Below, piece after piece: positions 45,787-53,123 of a stretch of 64,000 nt of DNA; position 1 is the stretch's first letter, and each line of letters starts with the position of its first letter. The DNA is from Phycisphaerales bacterium (lineage in GTDB: Bacteria; Planctomycetota; Phycisphaerae; Phycisphaerales; UBA1924). The notes below the pieces were generated by a model. The model had not been told where the DNA came from. It saw only the letters and a program-made list of their open reading frames with translations, and made no database searches. The stretch spans positions 1 to 64,000 of the forward strand of contig JAJDDJ010000014.1 in the NCBI GenBank assembly GCA_029260395.1. The letters run 5' to 3'. A program made the position numbers and the translations under genes.

Positions 45787-46245
45787 ATGGAAACCGTTAA
45801 CAACCTCCAGAAGAACACCATCGAAGGTCTCCAAGACCTGATCTCCATTAACATCGACAGCGCGGAAGGCTTCGCCAAGGCCGCAGAAAACATCGAGAAC
45901 AAGGACATCTCGGCTTACTTCCGCAGGTGCGGCGCCCGTCGCAGTGGGTTTGCCAACGAACTCAAGCGCGTCGTCAACTACAACGGCGAAGACGCCAAGG
46001 ACTCGGGTTCGTTGAAGGCCAAGATGCACCGCTGGTGGGTCGACCTGCGTGGCACCGTGCAGGATGGCGACGAGCATGCCATTCTTGCGGAAGCCGAACG
46101 CGGCGAGGACGCCATCAAGGGCTGCTACGAGGAGGTCCTCAAGGACACCACCGGAAGCCCGCTCAACGGCGTGCTCCACCAGCACTACGCGTCCGTGAAG
46201 CAGGACCACGACACGATTCGCGATATGCGCGACGCCCGTGCGTAG
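45787..46245 (+). CDS. PA2169-family four-helix-bundle protein (DUF2383)
   Basis: The 152-aa soluble protein is all-helical, with the family features LQDLISINIDSAEGFAKAAE near the start, FRRCGARRSGFANELKRVV, and GDEHAILAEAERGEDAIKGC followed by YEEVL in the second half. These are the ferritin-like or haemerythrin-like four-helix bundles of the PA2169 family, which accompany stress-response genes. AGAAAGGACTCC precedes the ATG. Confidence 0.88.
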   Translation: METVNNLQKNTIEGLQDLISINIDSAEGFAKAAENIENKDISAYFRRCGARRSGFANELKRVVNYNGEDAKDSGSLKAKMHRWWVDLRGTVQDGDEHAILAEAERGEDAIKGCYEEVLKDTTGSPLNGVLHQHYASVKQDHDTIRDMRDARA

Positions 46246-46326
46246 TGCGGAAATATCTAGCCCCCGAGTCTGGCTGGCGCGAAAGTGCGAGCCAGGCTTT
46301 CTTCTTTGGTGATAAGGAAACTGCTT

Positions 46327-47682
46327 ATGAGACTCCCCCCCATGCCGAGCCAGGTCTTTTTGGCTTGCGTGTTGGGTATGGCATTTGCATCGCCAGCCTT
46401 CGGTATGCAGGCCGATGAGCCCGTTGCGCCGCCTGTGGCAGCTGAGCCGGTGCCTCGCACCCCCCAGCAGTCTGAGGAGGCTGCGGAGAAGGCGCTGGGC
46501 GAGATCGAAGGCCTCAAAGAAGCCAAAGTCGAAGTCGATGGCGATGTCGTATCGATCAAGGGTGTCGCCAACGATCCTGCGGTAGTCGCAAAGGCGGAGC
46601 AGGCCGTCCGTGACGCGACGGGGACCCAAGTGGTTCGTTCCGAGATCGGCCTGTCCTCCCGGTTTACCGACCGAATCTCCGGGGCCTCCGCTCGCGTAGC
46701 CGACAAACTCGAACGCTGGATCGCGTACCTCCCGCTCATCCCGATTGCACTGATCATCGTTGTGGTAGGCATCTTCATCGCTTGGCTGTCTGGACGATGG
46801 GAGTGGCCATACCGGCATCTTGTCTCGAACGTATTTCTAAGAGACATCGCGAAGCGATTCGTGCAGGCTGCAGTGCTGCTCGCCAGCTGCCTGCTTGCAC
46901 TCGAAATCCTCAACGCTACTGCCCTCGTGGGCGGCGTGCTCGGTGCTGCTGGCGTCGCGGGTATCGCGATAGGCTTTGCGTTCCGTGATCTTGTTGAGAA
47001 CTACATCGCGAGCATTTTGCTCTCTCTGAGGCAGCCATTCCGACCGAGAGATCATGTTGAGATAGATGGCCACGCGGGACTTGTGACTGCGATGAACTCC
47101 CGGACCACGGTACTGACAACCTTTGACGGAAACCTCGTGAGAATTCCCAATGCTACGGTCTTCAAGACAGCGCTCATCAACTATTCCAGAGAGCCTCGCC
47201 GTCGCTTTAGCTTCGAGGTCAATGTGGGCTATGACGTGGATCTGGCCGAAGCGGTTGAGGTTGGTGTGCAAACGTTGCGTGACACACAAGGTGTTCTGAT
47301 CGAACCCGACCCGTTCGCCATCGTCACCAATCTGGGCGATTCCAGCATCACGGTTCAACTGTTCGGATGGGTAGACCAGACAACGAGTGACTTTGGCAAG
47401 GTGAAGAGCCTGGCTCTGCAGAACGTGAAGAACACCTACGACCAACGGGATATCGACATGCCCGAGCCGATCTACAAGCTCAAGCTCATGTCGCTTAGTG
47501 GCTCTGCTCCTGATCTTGCCTCGGCTGGGACTCCCATGGCGAAGCCGCCATCGTCTCATGCGCATACATCCGCTCCGCAGCACGACACCCGTCCCGGCGA
47601 CACCGCCACGACCGTCGCCATGATGACCGAAACTGACGCTGACTCAGAGAATCTATTGCAGGCCGATGCGCCGCGAGAGTAG
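46327..47682 (+). CDS. MscS-type mechanosensitive channel with N-terminal BON domain
   Basis: The ATG at 46327 gives a signal peptide (MPSQVFLACVLGMAFASPAFG); an upstream frame opening at 46285 is less likely. Residues about 55-110 are a BON domain (LKEAKVEVDGDVVSIKGVAN), followed by three membrane helices and the MscS pore region (GVLGAAGVAGIAIGFAFRDL), then the beta domain (LRQPFRPRDHVEIDGHAG, RTTVLTTFDGNLVRIPNATV). The 451-aa product is larger than MscS (286 aa) because of the BON domain and a Pro/Thr-rich tail. Role: release of solutes under osmotic downshock. Confidence 0.92.
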   Translation: MRLPPMPSQVFLACVLGMAFASPAFGMQADEPVAPPVAAEPVPRTPQQSEEAAEKALGEIEGLKEAKVEVDGDVVSIKGVANDPAVVAKAEQAVRDATGTQVVRSEIGLSSRFTDRISGASARVADKLERWIAYLPLIPIALIIVVVGIFIAWLSGRWEWPYRHLVSNVFLRDIAKRFVQAAVLLASCLLALEILNATALVGGVLGAAGVAGIAIGFAFRDLVENYIASILLSLRQPFRPRDHVEIDGHAGLVTAMNSRTTVLTTFDGNLVRIPNATVFKTALINYSREPRRRFSFEVNVGYDVDLAEAVEVGVQTLRDTQGVLIEPDPFAIVTNLGDSSITVQLFGWVDQTTSDFGKVKSLALQNVKNTYDQRDIDMPEPIYKLKLMSLSGSAPDLASAGTPMAKPPSSHAHTSAPQHDTRPGDTATTVAMMTETDADSENLLQADAPRE

Positions 47683-47797
47683 TCGTGCATCGCGAAGCAC
47701 TTGTGTGCCGTTCCGCTGACGCAATGAAGTGGACGGGACCACTACGAGCGCCAGCCCAGGAGTCGTGGGTAGGCAGCCCGCGAAGGAGAACTCAGCC

Positions 47798-48118
47798 ATG
47801 GACAACCAGCACAACGACCAGCCGCATGCCACCGGCAACGGCGCCCAGCGAGCCGCCGATGCAGAGACCATGACGCACGTATCGCCCGAGGGCCGACCGG
47901 CTGACCCAGGGCTGCGCGGGTGCGGCACAGCCGTGATCCTCGCTGCGTTCGCAGGCCTCATGGTCGTGGGCGGCATTGTTGTTGCGGTTGCCTGGAGCCT
48001 TCCGGCGGGAGTGGCGACGGCGCTGCTGGGCTTGTTTCTCTTCTTGGTCAACCCCGCCATGTGGGCCTCGGTCGCACGCGCCAAGCAACGCGAGGAGGTT
48101 CTCGGCCACCGGGATTAG
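47798..48118 (+). CDS. Small two-helix membrane protein
   Basis: The 106-aa protein starts at ATG 47798 after GAAGGAGAA. A hydrophilic N-terminus of about 40 residues is followed by two close membrane helices (GTAVILAAFAGLMVVGGIVV and PAGVATALLGLFLFLVNPAM) and a short basic tail. No family was recognised. A stem of CCCGTGCC and GGCACGGG (48121-48148) follows the stop and may serve as a transcription end. Confidence 0.6.
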   Translation: MDNQHNDQPHATGNGAQRAADAETMTHVSPEGRPADPGLRGCGTAVILAAFAGLMVVGGIVVAVAWSLPAGVATALLGLFLFLVNPAMWASVARAKQREEVLGHRD

Positions 48119-48137
48119 GACCCGTGCCTTGGTTCAT

Positions 48138-48190
48138 CGTGGCACGGGTCTCGATAGCCGTGGCAGGTGCCTCAGCACGGTGTGCAGGTG
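48138..48190. repeat. Dispersed 50-bp intergenic repeat (second copy near 11,212-11,260)
   Basis: The stretch from CGTGGCAC through AGCCGTGGCAGGTG to GTGTGCAGG resembles 11,212-11,260 (CGTGGCAC, AGCCGCGGCAGGTG, GTGTGCAAG) at roughly three of four bases. Read on the minus strand both give LHT-x-LRHLPRLSR-like text. At 11.2 kb it forms the end of an Rhs scrap, so it may be a small repeated element at a breakpoint. Confidence 0.35.
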
Positions 48191-48281
48191 GTTGGGCCGA
48201 TCCAGCAAGAGGTAGCGAAGCAAGATCAGAGCCGAGGGCGTGAGCTAACCTACTCTGATACTTACGGTGAGGCCCATTCAC

Positions 48282-48590
48282 ATGGCTGGACTTGAAACCG
48301 CGTTTCATGAAGCGATGCTCGACATCTACCGCCGAGCCAAGGAGGAGGCCGGGTACACGGCGACCCGCTACCTACACATGGTCGGCGAGCAGGGCGGGCT
48401 CGCCGCCGCCCAAAGCCTCATCGCGAGCCACGCCGTATCAGATGGATACACCGAACTCTACCTCAGAGGTCGGCTCGATCTCACCGTCGAAGCGCTCGTC
48501 ATCCAACCACAATGGGTAACGCTCTTCAGTGAGGCGGAACTCCGTATCGCCTGCCAGCGACTGAGCGACTACAAGTACTCGCCCAGTTGA
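48282..48590 (+). CDS. Conserved hypothetical protein, defence-island type
   Basis: The ATG at 48282 gives 102 aa; a GTG at 48267 is possible. Sequence features such as ETAFHEAMLDIYRRAKEEAG, GGLAAAQSLIAS, ELYLRGRLDLTVEALVI and LFSEAELRIACQRLSDY match a widespread small family that I recall as a frequent neighbour of restriction or mobile-element genes. No catalytic motif is visible. It stands directly left of the tRNA-like and integrase-tail region, consistent with an accessory locus boundary. Confidence 0.65.
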   Translation: MAGLETAFHEAMLDIYRRAKEEAGYTATRYLHMVGEQGGLAAAQSLIASHAVSDGYTELYLRGRLDLTVEALVIQPQWVTLFSEAELRIACQRLSDYKYSPS

Positions 48591-48684
48591 TCTGGCGAGG
48601 GCCCTGCGGGCTCCGATTGGCACGCCGAGCAAAATGGGGCGGACCTGGAGTCAGGACGGCTACGCCGAACCCTAAAACGCAATT

Positions 48685-48704
48685 GGGCCTGCTTGTGCAG
48701 GCCC
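48685..48704 (-). terminator. Strong hairpin beside the tRNA-like structure
   Basis: GGGCCTGC and GCAGGCCC form a perfect 8-bp stem with a 4-base loop; on the minus strand it is followed by AATTGCGTTTT. It would terminate transcription leaving the tRNA-like sequence on the minus strand. Confidence 0.55.
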
Positions 48705-48712
48705 TTGCGAAG

Positions 48713-48803
<91 letters not shown>

Positions 48804-48965
48804 CTTCCAGCAGCGTGACAGCAGTAGAGACAGCAGTAGGCTCAGAACGCGCTTCGGACCCTGATCTAGCGCGCCTGATCGATGCGTGGCCGACGCTGCC
48901 GCTTGCGGTACGCGCGGGCATCGCAGCGATGGTGGGGGCTTCCACACAGCAACAGGAGATCGACC

Positions 48966-49613
48966 ATGGCCAAGACTGAACGACAAAGCCGATCGAAGAA
49001 GCGCAAGCAGGGATTGAAGTACCCCATCTCCGGGGACCCGACGACTGAACCAAAGGCCGCAGCGGAGATGCACATCCGGGCTCTAGGTGCCACGACGTAC
49101 TGCCACGCGCTCTTGCCTCACATTCGTGACTTGCTCAACGGGTTCGACATCCCGCTCACAGCCCACCAACTCATTGACTGGCTCATGCGTGAGATGGCTC
49201 CTCGGGATGCCCTGGAGGAGATGCTCGCCGTCCAAGCTTTGCTCGCTCACGTGCGGGTGCTGCACTTGACCAGGCTCTCGGGCACCCAGACCGAGATCAA
49301 GGCCATCCAGACCGTCAACGAGTACGCAGACCGGGCCAGCAACACCTTCCGCAAGCTCATGCTCGCGCTCCCGGAGTACCGGCGGCCCCCGCGGTCCGGG
49401 GACAGCTTTACGGCGATCAAGCAGGCCAATATCGCTAATCAGCAGGTGGTTCAGAATGAAAAATCACAAACAGAAGGCACGACGAACGAACAGGGATTGC
49501 CCGCAGGAGCAACGCCGGCCCTACCGGCTGACTCCGGAGGGCCTGGCCTCGCTGAGGTCCTCAGCGAAGCAGAACAAGCCGTGGGAGCACAGCTCAGGGC
49601 CGACGACAGATGA
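48966..49613 (+). CDS. Conserved mobile-unit protein of unknown function
   Basis: ATG at 48966 (AKTERQSRSKKRKQGLKY) is preferred; the open frame reaches back to 48882. The 215-aa product has a basic start, a helical middle (LLPHIRDLLNGFDIPLTAHQ, AVQALLAHVRVLHLTRL, NEYADRASNTFRKLMLALPE) and the segment FTAIKQANIANQQVVQNE. Comparable accessory proteins with a V-K-Q-x-N-V-A-x-x-Q-Q-V-type end occur in prophage-like and mobile units. The last 50 codons overlap the small GERSA gene in a different frame, and that alternative frame is also open in the other copies. Confidence 0.6.
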   Translation: MAKTERQSRSKKRKQGLKYPISGDPTTEPKAAAEMHIRALGATTYCHALLPHIRDLLNGFDIPLTAHQLIDWLMREMAPRDALEEMLAVQALLAHVRVLHLTRLSGTQTEIKAIQTVNEYADRASNTFRKLMLALPEYRRPPRSGDSFTAIKQANIANQQVVQNEKSQTEGTTNEQGLPAGATPALPADSGGPGLAEVLSEAEQAVGAQLRADDR

Positions 49614-49761
49614 AGGGAAGGCACGCAGCTCCAAGAACGCCTGGCGGCACGGAGAGAGATCAGCAGCTGCGAACGCGCGACGGCGAGAGGCGTGGGAGCT
49701 GATCCAGGCACTTCGTCAGATGATGAGTGAATCACGTCAGGATGGTCACGTTGAACTCTGA
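49456..49761 (+). CDS. Small GERSA-family protein, copy 2 (intact unit)
   Basis: The 101-aa basic protein contains YRLTPEGLASLRSSAKQNKP, WEHSSGPTTDEGKARSSKN and AWRHGERSAAANARRREAWE, the family pattern shared with the copies at 37166, 61083 and 61488. It overlaps the 3' 158 bases of the previous gene in another frame. Function unknown. Together with the preceding gene, the tRNA-like site and the integrase-tail frame it forms the most complete example of this unit in the window. The 188 bases that follow it hold nothing recognisable. Confidence 0.65.
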   Translation: MKNHKQKARRTNRDCPQEQRRPYRLTPEGLASLRSSAKQNKPWEHSSGPTTDEGKARSSKNAWRHGERSAAANARRREAWELIQALRQMMSESRQDGHVEL

Positions 49762-49949
49762 GCCGCGTGTGGCACATTGGATACCAGTCAGCCGGTTCAT
49801 TCGCAGTTGCCCCAGTTGAGGCCGGAGACGGTCCTGCCAGATCGCTGCGAGAGAGTGTGAGCCGGCCAGTGGGTTGGGAATAATGACCTGCAAGGAATCG
49901 CTCGACGGCTTCCTAGCTGGACGTGGAACGTCAACAACCGCCGTCTGAT

Positions 49950-50726
49950 CTAGACCAGCAACATCGCCAGCATCCCGGCGGCCATTGCGGCCATGGTCAG
50001 GTCCTCGACCAGCGTGACCTTGGTCATGGGGAGGTTGAGGGCTGTCCCGAGGCAGGCGCAGCGGATGGCTCGCTTGTCCAGCAGGGCCTTGAGCACGCCT
50101 GCCGCGCCGATGAGCATGAGTATGAGGGTGACGGCGTTGGTCACGACGGGCACCCAGGCAAGCAGATAGGCGACACCGAGCGTCAGTTCGACGAAGGGGT
50201 ACGCCCAGCCCCACGCGGCGACCTTGCGGGCGACAAGGTCGTAGCCTCGGTAGGCGGAGACGAAGCCGGGCGGGTCGAGAAGCTTGAAGAACGAGAAGAC
50301 GATGAAGAAGCCGGCCATGAAGTGCCGCATGAGGGGCTCGGTTGACCAATCGCCAGTATTCGCAGCGACCAAGAGCGTGACGCCGGCGATGAAGCCGACG
50401 ATCAGGAAGAGCGGGTAGAGGCTTTCCTTTGGTTGCTGTTCAGCCATGGCCTGATGCTGATGAATCGATGGTTCGGGAGCGGCGGCCGCGGGTTCTGCCC
50501 TCTCCACGGATGTCAGCGTGTAGTCGCCGGCCGATGCGATGGCGCTTCTGAGAGCGTCGTCATCGGGAATTGGGTTGCCGAAGATGGCAGCCTCACCCTG
50601 CTGCGGTGATACATCGGCGGATTCGATGCCATCGAGCTTGAGCAGCGCGGCGCTGATCTTGCTCGCGCATCCGCTGCAGTGCATGCCCGTGATCTTCAGA
50701 GTGGCCGATCGTGTGTTAGTCGTCAT
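49950..50726 (-). CDS. HMA domain fused to MauE/DoxX-like membrane protein
   Basis: ATG at 50726 gives 258 aa; an ATG at 50747 is possible but overlaps more. The N-terminus is a heavy-metal-associated domain with LKITGMHCSGCASKI, whose two Cys bind copper or similar metals. After an Ala/Pro/His linker come four membrane helices (LYPLFLIVGFIAGVTLLVAA, HFMAGFFIVFSFFKLLDPPG, FVELTLGVAYLLAWVPVV, and the last near the C-terminus), with CACLGTALNLPMTKVTLVED, a Cys-x-Cys motif as in MauE-like proteins. It lies at the end of the metal-export cluster. Confidence 0.82.
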   Translation of the reverse strand: MTTNTRSATLKITGMHCSGCASKISAALLKLDGIESADVSPQQGEAAIFGNPIPDDDALRSAIASAGDYTLTSVERAEPAAAAPEPSIHQHQAMAEQQPKESLYPLFLIVGFIAGVTLLVAANTGDWSTEPLMRHFMAGFFIVFSFFKLLDPPGFVSAYRGYDLVARKVAAWGWAYPFVELTLGVAYLLAWVPVVTNAVTLILMLIGAAGVLKALLDKRAIRCACLGTALNLPMTKVTLVEDLTMAAMAAGMLAMLLV

Positions 50727-52068
50727 CTGATTGTTCCTTGTTGCCATTCTTTCGTGCTATAAAGATCGCTTCGAGCCCGAAAATCAAGGCCATGCCGCCG
50801 ACGGAGACGCCGACGACCAGAGGGTCGTTCGTGAGTTTGATGTACAGGAACGCACCGAGCACAACGGCGTCGAGCACGAGTGCCGTGAGCAGAACCCAGC
50901 CGTGGGCGCCCAGGTCGCGCCGCAGGTACTTGAACACGCCCCAGTGGATCGCCATGTCCATCACGATGTAGAAGATCGCGCCGAGCGAAGCGATTCGGCC
51001 GAGGTCAAAGAAGATCGTCAGCGCGAGGGCGATGACGGCCGTGTAGACGAGCGTGTGCTTTTGGATTCTGCCCGGCATCCCGAAGTGGCGGTGCGGGACG
51101 AGGTCCATATCGGTGAGCATGGCGAGCATGCGTGAGACGGCAAACATGCTGGCAATGATGCCGGAGATAGTCGCCACGATCGCGAGGCCGATGGTCAGCC
51201 ACTCACCCCATTGGCCGACCGCCGGTCGGGCGGCCTCGGCGAGCGACGAGTCGCGCGAGGCGATGATCTCGTTCACGCTGAGGTTGCCGGCGACGGCGAG
51301 CGTCACGAGCAGGTAGAGCCCGGTGCAAATGAGAAGGCTGAAGATGATGGAACGGCCGACGTTCTTGCTCGGCTCCTTGATCTCATCGCCGCTGTTGGTG
51401 ATGGTGGTGAAGCCTTTGTAGGCGAGGATCGAGAGTGCGACGGCCGCGAGGAAACCCGTGATGCCACCTTGCGCTGCCGATGCCTCACCGTCGCCTGTCA
51501 GCGTGTCAAAGGAAAGCCCCGACACCCAGAGCCCGATGCCGGCGAAGCTCGCGATGCCCACAATCTTGATGATCGCGGTGACCTTGCTCAGCCCGCCGAT
51601 GACCTGATTGCCAAGCAGGTTGACGATGAAGGCGACCACGATGAGCCCAACGCCGAGCGCGGGCACGAGCCATGAGTTCGCCCCCTCGCCAAAGATACGC
51701 ATCGTGTAGGTGCCGAAGGTACGGGCAACGAGGCTCTCGTTGATGACCATCGAGAAGTACATCAACAGCGAACAGCCCGCGGTGACAACGCCCGGGCCGT
51801 ACGCCTTCTTGAGGATCATCGCGATGCCGCCCGCGGAGGGGTATTCGTTGCAGACCTTGATGTACGAGTACGCGCTGAACGCAACGACGACGGCCGCGGC
51901 GATGAACGCAACGGGAAAAAGGCCTCCGGCGAGTTCGGCGACCTGGCCGGTGAGGGCGAAGATGCCCGCCCCGATCATGACTCCGGTACCCATCGCGATC
52001 GAGCCGGTCAGCGTGAGGCTATTTTTCTCGTAGTCGGACTCTTGGCTGTGGTGCTCGTGCTTATCCAT
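50716..52068 (-). CDS. APC-family amino-acid permease
   Basis: ATG at 52068 (DKHEHHSQESDYEKNSLTL) gives 450 aa with twelve predicted membrane helices; an ATG at 52113 adds 15 residues. The first helix carries the APC signature AMGTGVMIGAGIFALTGQVA, followed by YPSAGGIAMILKKAYGPG and later LAYKGFTTITNSGDEIKEPS. It is an amino-acid or cation/amino-acid transporter. The His-rich start is of interest near a metal operon. It ends 11 bases inside the start of the HMA gene. Confidence 0.9.
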   Translation of the reverse strand: MDKHEHHSQESDYEKNSLTLTGSIAMGTGVMIGAGIFALTGQVAELAGGLFPVAFIAAAVVVAFSAYSYIKVCNEYPSAGGIAMILKKAYGPGVVTAGCSLLMYFSMVINESLVARTFGTYTMRIFGEGANSWLVPALGVGLIVVAFIVNLLGNQVIGGLSKVTAIIKIVGIASFAGIGLWVSGLSFDTLTGDGEASAAQGGITGFLAAVALSILAYKGFTTITNSGDEIKEPSKNVGRSIIFSLLICTGLYLLVTLAVAGNLSVNEIIASRDSSLAEAARPAVGQWGEWLTIGLAIVATISGIIASMFAVSRMLAMLTDMDLVPHRHFGMPGRIQKHTLVYTAVIALALTIFFDLGRIASLGAIFYIVMDMAIHWGVFKYLRRDLGAHGWVLLTALVLDAVVLGAFLYIKLTNDPLVVGVSVGGMALIFGLEAIFIARKNGNKEQSDDD

Positions 52069-52151
52069 GTCTACTCCAGCCGATTCTCTCACAGTGGCTG
52101 ATCTTGGCCGCACCTACCACCGGCAGCGCCACATCCACTGTGCAAGCTTGA

Positions 52152-53123
52152 TTAGCCGCCGTGGCCATCGCCATGCTGACCTTCCTCAGCCTTGGGCATG
52201 AACATGCCCTTGGCCTGCCACGCCTCGTCGATGAGCTTGACATACTCCGCGGGGTTCGCCTCCACCTTCGGATTGCACCCGGCGCAGCAGAACCGCATCA
52301 ATCGGCCCGCCAGTACCATCTCCACCGGTTCGCCCATCGAGCCGAGCTTGCCACCGGCAACCACGCAGGTATCGAGCGGGTATTCCGGCCGCTGCGTATC
52401 CGCAGTCGCCTTGTCGAGTTTCTCAATGAACTTCTTCGGGTCGGCCTTGAACTGACGCTCGCACATTTTGCAGCACAGGCGGACGAGGCGGTTTCCGTAG
52501 ACCATGTTGTTAGCGATGTCCTCGCCGTCTTCGACGAGGGGCTCACCAGAAACGACGCAGGTCTCGGTCGGGTAGTACCGAACCTGGTCCTTCACGATCT
52601 GTTTGTCGATTTTCTCCCAGTAGGTGGCCTGGTCGGCCTCGAACTTTCCGATGCATCCGCCACAGCAGAAGCGGACTTCGCGCCCGTCGTACTTCTTCTC
52701 GATCGGGTCGCCCTTGGAGCCGAGTTTTTGCCCTGACACGGGGCAGGTATCGAGCGTGTAAGGCCCCGTCCAGGAGGCTTCGGCCATGACGGTCGCGGCT
52801 TCGGGCTCGCGCATATCGCGCTCTGCCTGCTCCTCCATGCCGGGCTCACGGTGGGCCACGGCGAGTGTCACGAACTCGTCCTTGCGTACTTCGTCCCACG
52901 TGAGGAACTGCTTGCCACAGCCAGGGCAGCAAATGCCAATAGTCTTGCCTTTGTACTCAACGGTGCCTGCGGAAGCCACGATGGGCTCCTTTCCCACCGG
53001 GCACATCGCGTTGACGGGTGCAGCGGTTTGCTGGGTCTTTGTGCCATCGCCGCTGTGTTGAGCCACGGTCAGTGTGGCCGGAGCGGACAGGCAGAGGCAA
53101 GCGATAAGTGTTGCAGGTTTCAT
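52152..53123 (-). CDS. Periplasmic protein with four Cys-cluster (YHS/TRASH-like) repeats
   Basis: The 323-aa protein has a signal peptide (ATLIACLCLSAPATLTVAQ) and four tandem repeats of about 65 residues. Each starts with Cys-x-V and Gly (CPVGKEPI, CPVSGQKL, CVVSGEPL, CVVAGGKL) and continues to a Cys-Cys-x-x-Cys cluster (CCPGC, CCGGC, CCKMC, CCAGC). These resemble YHS or TRASH metal-binding modules. It is coupled by ATGA to the cusA-like gene. A periplasmic metal chaperone or sequestering role is inferred from Cys content and operon place. The tail is His-rich (QHGDGHGG). Confidence 0.85.
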   Translation of the reverse strand: MKPATLIACLCLSAPATLTVAQHSGDGTKTQQTAAPVNAMCPVGKEPIVASAGTVEYKGKTIGICCPGCGKQFLTWDEVRKDEFVTLAVAHREPGMEEQAERDMREPEAATVMAEASWTGPYTLDTCPVSGQKLGSKGDPIEKKYDGREVRFCCGGCIGKFEADQATYWEKIDKQIVKDQVRYYPTETCVVSGEPLVEDGEDIANNMVYGNRLVRLCCKMCERQFKADPKKFIEKLDKATADTQRPEYPLDTCVVAGGKLGSMGEPVEMVLAGRLMRFCCAGCNPKVEANPAEYVKLIDEAWQAKGMFMPKAEEGQHGDGHGG

